Assembly: GCA_021776145.1 (NCBI GenBank)
Contig: JAJFGM010000598.1
Span: 1 to 14,717, forward strand
Length of the DNA: 14,717 nucleotides
Source of the DNA: Kiloniellaceae bacterium
GTDB lineage: Bacteria; Pseudomonadota; Alphaproteobacteria; Kiloniellales; Kiloniellaceae
Direction: 5' to 3'
This document shows, in pieces, positions 1-5,277 of the stretch (positions within the stretch are counted from its first letter, which is position 1; the number at the start of each line of letters is the position of its first letter). The position numbers and the translations under genes are program-made. A model generated the notes under the pieces. It did no database searches and was not told where the DNA came from. It saw only the letters and a list, made by a program, of their open reading frames with translations.

Positions 1-506
1 TTCATGCCGATGCCGCCACCGCCGGCCGAAGCCTTGACCAGCAGAGGGTAGCCGACGGCGGCGCCGGCGGCATCGAGGCCGGCAAGATCGCCTTCGGCGA
101 AGCGCGGACTGCCCGGCAAAATCGGCACGCCGGCCGCCTTGGCCAACATCCGCGCCCGCTCCTTGTCGCCCATGTCCTTGATGGTCGCCGTCTTCGGCCC
201 CACCCAAATCAGGCCGGCGTCCGTCACCGCCTGGGCGAAGACGGCGTTTTCGGCAAGGAACCCATATCCGGGGTGCACGGCATCGGCGCCGGCCGCCTTG
301 GCGGCGGCAATCACGGCATCGCCGCGCAGGTAGCTTTCCTGCGCCTTGGGCGGGCCGATCTGGTGCGCCTCGTCGGCAAGCTCGACATGCAGGGCCTGGG
401 CATCGGCATCTGAATAGACCGCGACGACACCGAGACCCAAATCGCGACAGCTCTTGGCGATGCGGCAAGCGATCTCGCCGCGGTTGGCGATCAGGACCTT
501 TTTCAT
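1..506 (-). CDS. Biotin carboxylase subunit, N-terminal part (partial, runs off left edge)
   Basis: Biotin carboxylase uses ATP and bicarbonate to carboxylate biotin on a carrier protein. About 168 residues are visible, beginning MKKVLIANRGEIACRIAKS, the typical start of this family's Rossmann-like N domain. It continues through HPGYGFLAEN (about residues 81-90), the start of the ATP-grasp region (MGDKERARMLAKAAGVP), and the glycine-rich ATP loop KASAGGGGIGM at the window edge. The start is the ATG at 504-506, 43 bp after the pxpA stop. A GAGGTG stretch lies rather far upstream. Housekeeping AccC usually has Arg after the glycines (GGGGRGM). The Ile here resembles urea-carboxylase-type enzymes, as I recall that family. 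Together with pxpA just upstream, this argues for a dedicated amide or lactam carboxylase rather than acetyl-CoA carboxylase. The biotinyl carrier and carboxyltransferase subunits (AHS1/AHS2, PxpB/PxpC-like) would be expected further downstream, outside the window. The family is sure; the substrate is inference. Confidence 0.93.
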   Translation of the reverse strand, partial: MKKVLIANRGEIACRIAKSCRDLGLGVVAVYSDADAQALHVELADEAHQIGPPKAQESYLRGDAVIAAAKAAGADAVHPGYGFLAENAVFAQAVTDAGLIWVGPKTATIKDMGDKERARMLAKAAGVPILPGSPRFAEGDLAGLDAAGAAVGYPLLVKASAGGGGIGM

Positions 507-549
507 GACAACGGTTTCACCTCTTGCCCAACCGGCCCACAGCGCCGGC

Positions 550-1284
550 TCAAGCTGCCTTTTCCAGATAGGGCGCCACACGTGCCTTGACGGCCTGCGC
601 CACCTCGACCGCGCCCGGCGTATCGGAGTGCACGCAGATGCAATCGGCGCGCACCGTGACGTCGCTGCCCTCGATCGAGGTCGCCTTGCCTTCCTCGATG
701 GCGCGCAGGGCGCGGGTTGCCGCCTCTTGCGGGTCGACGGCCGTATGTTCGCGGGTGATAATCAGGCCGCCGTCGGCGGCGTAGTCGAGGTCGGCGTAGT
801 ACTCCGAAACGAAGGTCAGGCCGCGCGCGGTGTAGACCTCTTCATGCAGGGTCCCGGCCATGCCGAACACCGGCACGTCATAGACCAGAGCGGCATCGGC
901 GACGGCCTGCGCCATCTCTTCCTGACGCGCCGCCATGCCGTAGAGCGAGCCGTGCGGCTTGACATGATTGAGCCGCATGCCGGCGGCGTCGAGAAAGGCC
1001 TTCAGGGCGCCGATCTGATAGAGCACGATGTTGGCCAGTTCGTCGCGCGGAATTTTCATCTCGCGGCGCCCGAAGCCCTGCAAGTCCGGCAAGGAGGGGT
1101 GTGCCCCGACCCGCACACCGTGCTGCTTCGCCAGAGCGACGGTGGCGCGCATGTGGTTGGGATCGGAGGCATGAAAGCCACAGGCGACATTGGCCACGGT
1201 AATGTGCGGCATCATGCCGACGTCGTCGCCCATGCGGTAGAGACCGAAGCTCTCACCCATATCGCAATTGATTGCCACAGCCAT
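550..1284 (-). CDS. pxpA: 5-oxoprolinase subunit A, LamB/YcsF family (PxpA)
   Basis: The 244-residue product matches the usual 245-255 residues of LamB/YcsF proteins. PxpA works with PxpB and PxpC in ATP-dependent opening of 5-oxoproline (pyroglutamate) to glutamate in the cytoplasm. Family motifs are clear: INCDMGESFG near residues 5-14, ANVACGFHASDP in the first third, GVRVGAHPSLPDLQGFGRR, VKPHGSLYG, EYYADLDYAADGGLI and CVHSDTPGA near the C-terminus. These supply the conserved Asp and His residues of the TIM-barrel-like active site. I chose ATG 1284 because GGAAGGAAAG sits directly upstream. An in-frame ATG at 1323 would add 13 residues that do not match the family. The gene follows the permease by 59 bp, a gap holding a short GCCCC/GGGGC hairpin (1305-1317), and precedes the biotin carboxylase, so it is probably the fourth gene of the transporter operon. 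The substrate could be 5-oxoproline or another cyclic amide. Confidence 0.93.
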   Translation of the reverse strand: MAVAINCDMGESFGLYRMGDDVGMMPHITVANVACGFHASDPNHMRATVALAKQHGVRVGAHPSLPDLQGFGRREMKIPRDELANIVLYQIGALKAFLDAAGMRLNHVKPHGSLYGMAARQEEMAQAVADAALVYDVPVFGMAGTLHEEVYTARGLTFVSEYYADLDYAADGGLIITREHTAVDPQEAATRALRAIEEGKATSIEGSDVTVRADCICVHSDTPGAVEVAQAVKARVAPYLEKAA

Positions 1285-1343
1285 CTTTCTTTCCTTCCAA
1301 ATCTGCCCCTCGGGGGCGTTCATTGCCGCGAATCTTCGCCGGC

Positions 1344-2366
1344 TCAGTCCTGCAGATTCGCCATCACTCGAAGGCGGAATTGATCGGCGATCACCGCGAC
1401 GATCAGCAGCACACCGATGACCACCGTCTGCAAATAGGATTCGATACGCGCCAAGTTCATGCCGTTCTGGATCAGGCCGATAAAGATCGCACCCAGGACG
1501 ACGTTTTCGATACGCCCGACCCCGCCGCGCAGGCTGACCCCGGCAATGACACAGGCAGCGATGGAATTGAGCGGCATGTCGGCGCCGATATTGGCTTCAC
1601 CGGTATCGAGCCGGGCGGTCAGCAGCATGCCGCTGACTGCTGCCATGCCACCGCAGAAAACGTAGGCCAAAAACAGGCAAAGCCGGGTATTGATGCCCGA
1701 CAGCGTCGCCGCCTTGATGTTGCCGCCAATGGCGTAGAAATAACGCCCCAAGCGAGTGCGATTGACCAACACGTAGAGTAGCACGATGAATATCAGGGAG
1801 ACGAATATCGGCGCGTGCAGGCCAAGGATATCGCCAAAACCGAAGACGTCGCCGAATTCGACGGGCATGCCGTAGACCGGTGATCCACCGGTCATGTAGA
1901 GGGCGATGCCAAAGCCGACCGAGGCCATCCCCAAGGTCATCATGAAAGGCGAAACGTTAAAGACGGCGACGCCGATGCCGTTGACAACGCCGATCGCCAC
2001 CCCCGCGGCTACCCCGGCGAGGACGCCGAGCAGGATTGAAAGGGCGATGGCATCGGGCATCGCGGCATAGGTCGAGGCCATTGCCGTCGCTCCGACGACC
2101 GAAGTCAGCGCGACGATGGTGCCGACCGAAAGATCGAAACCGCCGGTCAGAAGCGCGAACATTTGACCCATCGATACCAGAACCAGATAAGTCGACTGCC
2201 GCGCCACATTCATCAGGTTGCGACCGCTCAGGAAGTTGTCCGACAGCAAGGCGAAAACCACCATCGCCGCCAGCAACAGGAACGGCAGCACGCCAAGCCG
2301 CACGAAGGACAATCGCAGCCAATAGAGCGGCGACCGCTTGGTCTGGCCGGCTGACTCGCCCATCAC
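1344..2366 (-). CDS. Sugar-type ABC transporter permease (RbsC/BPD_transp_2 family)
   Basis: This 340-residue inner-membrane protein belongs to the RbsC/LivH-like permease family and would form the channel of the importer encoded with the two genes upstream. After a polar N-terminus, hydrophobic segments run from about residue 26 to 330, some nine or ten helices. Family signatures include GGFDLSVGT (about 75-83), the cytoplasmic coupling segment GRYFYAIGGNIKAATLSGI (about 208-226), SLRGGVGRI (about 278-286) and a C-terminal helix pair ending QFRLRVM. The start codon ATG 2366 overlaps the ATPase stop (TGA, 2363-2365) as ATGA; a second ATG directly follows at 2363. Such overlap points to translational coupling. 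Family membership does not fix the ligand: relatives carry ribose, xylose, autoinducer-2, polyols and other small molecules. The unusual TorT-like receptor and the pxpA gene make a sugar substrate less certain here. Confidence 0.93.
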   Translation of the reverse strand: MMGESAGQTKRSPLYWLRLSFVRLGVLPFLLLAAMVVFALLSDNFLSGRNLMNVARQSTYLVLVSMGQMFALLTGGFDLSVGTIVALTSVVGATAMASTYAAMPDAIALSILLGVLAGVAAGVAIGVVNGIGVAVFNVSPFMMTLGMASVGFGIALYMTGGSPVYGMPVEFGDVFGFGDILGLHAPIFVSLIFIVLLYVLVNRTRLGRYFYAIGGNIKAATLSGINTRLCLFLAYVFCGGMAAVSGMLLTARLDTGEANIGADMPLNSIAACVIAGVSLRGGVGRIENVVLGAIFIGLIQNGMNLARIESYLQTVVIGVLLIVAVIADQFRLRVMANLQD

Positions 2367-3898
2367 GCCGCCTGCCTTTCGAAGAAGTGTTGGAGAACGG
2401 TTTCCTGGTTGATCTCGGCGCCGCTCAGTTCGGCCTTCAAGGACCCCCGGTACATGACGTAAGTTCGGTTTGTAAGATGCAGAATTTCCGGCAGATCAGA
2501 GGAAATCAGCAGCACCGCCGCCCCGGCCTCACAGAGGTCGCCGATGAAGCGATAGATGGCCGCGCGCGTCCCGACGTCGACGCCGACAGTCGGCTCGTCA
2601 AAGACGTAAAGCTTGACGTCGCGCGTCAGACACTTGGCAAGCAGCACCTTCTGCTGGTTGCCGCCCGAGAAGTGGTCGACCTCGCGCTCGATGAGTGGCG
2701 GTTGCAAGTTGAGGTGTTCCGCCAGGGCACCTGCCTTTGCCGCTTCGGCACCGAGACGCAGGAACGGTCCCCGGGAAAAGGCCGGCAGGTCGAGCGAAGG
2801 CAGAGAGATATTCTCGCGGCAGGAGCGGATCATCATGAGCCCCTCGGCGCGGCGGTCCGGCGGATTGTAGAAGAAACCGCGCTCCATCATTTGCCTCGGC
2901 GGGCGACCGGTGACCTCTTCGCCATCGAAGACGACCTTGCCACCTGCGACCTCTTCGAGCCCGAAACAGCCGCGCGCGACTTCGGACTTGCCGCAGCCCA
3001 CCAGTCCGGCCAAACCAACGATCTCGCCGCGACGTACATGCAGCGAAACTTCGACGACGCTGCCACTAACGAGGCTGAGATCCTCGATCCGCAGCATTTC
3101 CTCGCCGGGATTGAATTCGATCCGCGGAAAAATCTCGTCGATCACGCGACCGGTCATCAGTCGAACCAGTTCGCCTTCTTCGGCCGTCTTGGCGTCGACC
3201 GTGTCGATGTAGGCGCCGTCGCGCAGGATCGTGATACGGTCGCCGATGCGTTGAATTTCGCTCATGCGATGGGTGATGTAGATGACGCCCACGTCCTCGG
3301 CCTTGACCTGCTCGACAAGCGCGAATAGCCGGTCGGTCTCGCGCTCGGTGAGCGATGCCGTCGGTTCGTCGAGGATCAGGACCGACAGATCGGAGCGGAA
3401 CGCCTTGGCGATTTCCACCATCTGCTGTTCAGCGCGCGAAAGGCGCTCGACACGCTGCCGGGGGCGCAGGGGAAACCCCAGACGGTCGAGGATCTCGGTC
3501 GCCTGGCGATGAAGTTCTGCCTTGTTGAGCAGGCCGCAGCGGGTCGCTTCGGCGCCAAGAAAGAGATTTTCCGCGATAGTGAGTTGCGGCACCAGCGAGA
3601 ATTCCTGGAAGACCGCGCTGATGCCCAGGCCGCGCGCATGGTGCACCGAATGCAGTTCGACCTCTTTGCCGCGCATGCGGATTTTGCCGGCGGTTGGTTT
3701 ATAGGCTCCGGCAACAAGCGAAATCAGGGTCGACTTGCCGGCGCCATTCTCGCCGAAGAGAACATGCACCTCGCCCGCGCGCAGGTCGAAATCGACAGCG
3801 TCGAGCGCCACAACTCCGGGAAACCGCTTGGTAATCTTTTCGAGTTGCAGGAGCGGTGGGGCCGAAGCCCCACCTTCCTCACGGGCACCTGTTTGCAC
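2363..3898 (-). CDS. Sugar-type ABC transporter ATP-binding protein, two nucleotide-binding domains (RbsA/MglA-like)
   Basis: This protein of about 511 residues is the tandem-domain ATPase that powers RbsABC-type importers from the cytoplasmic face. Domain 1 (about 15-250) has Walker A GENGAGKST, Q-loop VFQEFS, signature LSRAEQQMVEIAKA, Walker B LILDEPTAS and switch histidine in THRM. Domain 2 (about 265-505) has a degenerate Walker A (GLVGCGKSE), signature FSGGNQQKVLLAK, Walker B YVFDEPTVGVD and ISSDLPE where a switch histidine would be. This asymmetry is normal for RbsA/MglA proteins, in which domain 2 is catalytically weak. No ATG fits the N-terminus. GGAGG lies 7 nt before GTG 3898 and 4 nt before an adjacent in-frame TTG at 3901, so I prefer GTG, but TTG would add just one residue. 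The gene sits 49 bp after the binding-protein gene and overlaps the permease by ATGA. Confidence 0.94.
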   Translation of the reverse strand: MQTGAREEGGASAPPLLQLEKITKRFPGVVALDAVDFDLRAGEVHVLFGENGAGKSTLISLVAGAYKPTAGKIRMRGKEVELHSVHHARGLGISAVFQEFSLVPQLTIAENLFLGAEATRCGLLNKAELHRQATEILDRLGFPLRPRQRVERLSRAEQQMVEIAKAFRSDLSVLILDEPTASLTERETDRLFALVEQVKAEDVGVIYITHRMSEIQRIGDRITILRDGAYIDTVDAKTAEEGELVRLMTGRVIDEIFPRIEFNPGEEMLRIEDLSLVSGSVVEVSLHVRRGEIVGLAGLVGCGKSEVARGCFGLEEVAGGKVVFDGEEVTGRPPRQMMERGFFYNPPDRRAEGLMMIRSCRENISLPSLDLPAFSRGPFLRLGAEAAKAGALAEHLNLQPPLIEREVDHFSGGNQQKVLLAKCLTRDVKLYVFDEPTVGVDVGTRAAIYRFIGDLCEAGAAVLLISSDLPEILHLTNRTYVMYRGSLKAELSGAEINQETVLQHFFERQAA

Positions 3899-3926
3899 CA
3901 ACCCGCCTCCACCAAAAAAGTAATGC

Positions 3927-3951
3927 CTAAAGCCTGTTAGACCGGTTTTAG
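3927..3951 (-). terminator. Possible intra-operon attenuator hairpin after the binding-protein gene
   Basis: An imperfect stem-loop covers the end of the binding-protein gene, including its stop codon. CTAAA pairs with TTTAG, followed by a mismatch, a CC/GG pair step, another mismatch, a closing G-C pair and a 5-nt loop. On the minus strand it is followed within about ten bases by a run of six T (3914-3919). Importer operons often carry such partial terminators after the receptor gene so that the receptor is made in excess. The stem has two mismatches, so this is tentative. Confidence 0.3.
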
Positions 3952-5036
3952 TTTACGGTGAAGGTCGGTTTGAAGTCGTCCGGCGCCAAAGAGGTGCCGC
4001 GATCGAAACTGTCGATATTGTTGCCGTCGATCACGTAGAGCGCCGGGCCGACGTGCTTTTCGTAGTCCTTGCCCTCGAGGATGCGCACCGCCTGATCGAT
4101 GGCAACGCGCCCCTGGACCACCGCCGAATCCGTCGGCGCGGCCAGGATCTGACCCCGTTTGATGCCCTGGAAGACGCCCGGGGTGAAATAATAGGACATG
4201 ATCTGGATTTGCTCCGTCAGACCGCGCGACCGCAGCAAACCGACCGCGGCTTCGGCGGTCACTGCCGTACCGACGACATAAGAGATGTCGGGGTGCGCTT
4301 CGAGGGTGTCTTCGACCAGCTTGAGCTGAACTTCCTTGCCGGTGTCGCCGTACTTGGTCTCGACAACTTCGATTGCCGAGCCGGCAACGGCCCTTTGGAA
4401 GCCTTCGTTACCGGCTTCGACCCAGCCGGCGCCCGGGGGCCCGGGGAACCAGGCGACCTTGACCTTTTCGCTGCCCGCCGGATGCATTTTCGCGATGTGC
4501 TCGCCGGCCTTGAAGCCCATCTCGCCGAAGGACACCAGGGATTTGGCGGAGAGATCCGGCGATGACATGCCGTTGATGACATCGATCACCGGAATGCCCT
4601 TGCTGCGCACTTCCTTGACCACGTTGTTCAAACCGTCAAAGGAGATGGCGCCGATGACCACGGCGTCCGCGCCGCTCGCCACGCAATCTTCGATCTGCGA
4701 GATCTGCTTGTTGAGGTTGGTGTAACCGCCGGCCTCGACCAGTTGCATCTTCACGCCAAGGCGTTCGGACTCAGCCACCACGCCATAGTCGACCGCCATC
4801 CAATAGGCGTCCTTCATGTGCGGGAAGGAGACGCAGATGTCCCAGGCCTTTGCGGCCTTCTCGACCGGCACGTAATCTATGCTCTTACGCGGACTGGCCA
4901 TATCGAAAGGCGGATCCCAGACCTCGATGGAATAGGGGAACCATTGTTCGCCGGCGCTGGCGGACTGCGGCGCGGCAAGGCCAAGCGCAAAGGACCCGGC
5001 CGCCAAAAGCAGCGACGCTGTGATTGTTCTTCTCAT
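3948..5036 (-). CDS. torT: TorT-like periplasmic substrate-binding protein of an ABC importer
   Basis: The 362-residue product starts with a Sec signal peptide (MRRT, hydrophobic stretch 7-22, likely cleavage after ASA at 28), so it is periplasmic. The rest is a two-lobed type I binding protein. It resembles E. coli TorT, the TMAO-binding partner of sensor TorS, in several places: KDAYWMAVDYG (75-85), VEAGGY (100-105), a GDTGKEVQLKLVEDTLEAHP stretch (230-249), GTAVTAEAAVG (256-266), SYYFTPGVFQGIKRGQ (281-296) and a C-terminal TSLAPDDFKP. Two cysteines (C68, C118) match cysteines I recall in TorT and may form a disulfide. ATG 5036 has GGGAG about 8 nt upstream. No TorS/TorR genes are nearby. 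Instead an ATPase and permease follow, so it most likely acts as a transport receptor. The ligand may be a small amine, amide or lactam; TMAO itself is not shown. The family is fairly sure and the ligand unknown. Confidence 0.88.
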   Translation of the reverse strand: MRRTITASLLLAAGSFALGLAAPQSASAGEQWFPYSIEVWDPPFDMASPRKSIDYVPVEKAAKAWDICVSFPHMKDAYWMAVDYGVVAESERLGVKMQLVEAGGYTNLNKQISQIEDCVASGADAVVIGAISFDGLNNVVKEVRSKGIPVIDVINGMSSPDLSAKSLVSFGEMGFKAGEHIAKMHPAGSEKVKVAWFPGPPGAGWVEAGNEGFQRAVAGSAIEVVETKYGDTGKEVQLKLVEDTLEAHPDISYVVGTAVTAEAAVGLLRSRGLTEQIQIMSYYFTPGVFQGIKRGQILAAPTDSAVVQGRVAIDQAVRILEGKDYEKHVGPALYVIDGNNIDSFDRGTSLAPDDFKPTFTVN

Positions 5037-5129
5037 TCTCTTGTCTCCCGTTGTCTAACCCTGGCCAGCACACGCTTTCAAACGGCCGGCTTCTCTCGGG
5101 CACCGTTTTTTTTTCGAACCCGGACCAAT

Positions 5130-5163
5130 CGGCGGAACCGACAGGAAGGCCTGCGCTCCGCCG
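5130..5163 (-). other. Leader stem-loop upstream of the TorT-like gene
   Basis: CGGCGGA (5130-5136) and TCCGCCG (5157-5163) form a perfect 7-bp stem. Inside, CAGG (5142-5145) and CCTG (5150-5153) form a second 4-bp stem with a 4-nt loop. The structure lies 94 bp before the ATG of the binding-protein gene and would be in its 5' leader. No T-run follows it on either strand, so it does not look like a terminator. Nine consecutive A follow some 15 bases later on the transcript strand (5106-5114). I do not recognise it as a known riboswitch. Confidence 0.4.
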
Positions 5164-5180
5164 TCGGATTCATACGGCCT

Positions 5181-5217
5181 CACAATACTTACGGTTTTTC
5201 GCTGTATTGTATAATAC
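5181..5217 (-). promoter_or_regulatory. AT-rich inverted-repeat cluster, probable promoter/operator of the importer operon
   Basis: ACAATAC (5182-5188) is the exact reverse complement of GTATTGT (5204-5210), and GTATT (5204-5208) also pairs with AATAC (5213-5217) across GTAT. Three copies of one half-site in inverted arrangement within 37 bp of otherwise GC-rich DNA suggest a regulator binding site. On the minus strand the same bases read TATTAT and TACAAT, both near the -10 consensus. No convincing -35 hexamer is visible at 16-18 bp. The site is about 145-180 bp upstream of the binding-protein ATG. Confidence 0.4.
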
Positions 5218-5232
5218 GAAATTCGAAGTCCT

Positions 5233-5253
5233 GATTTCTGCTTTTCAGATATC
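5233..5253 (-). other. Hairpin downstream of the molybdopterin oxidoreductase gene
   Basis: An 8-bp stem with one mismatch (GATTTCTG against CAGATATC on the plus strand, 5-nt loop) lies 25 bp after the oxidoreductase stop. It could help end that transcript, but no clear T-run follows on the minus strand. It may be a mere end-stabilising hairpin or chance. Confidence 0.25.
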
Positions 5254-5277
5254 ATTCGTTATCAAGCAACTACCGCG

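Noticed and set aside
454..1383. 309-codon open frame on the plus strand
   Set aside because: Antisense to pxpA and the start of the biotin carboxylase gene; no family resemblance.
2036..3328. 430-codon open frame on the plus strand
   Set aside because: Antisense across the permease and ATPase genes, both well supported; its product is a low-complexity, charged mixture with no domain.
2363..3898. Degenerate motifs in the second ATPase domain as a sign of gene decay
   Set aside because: Asymmetry between the two domains is normal for RbsA/MglA-type ATPases, and the frame is intact.
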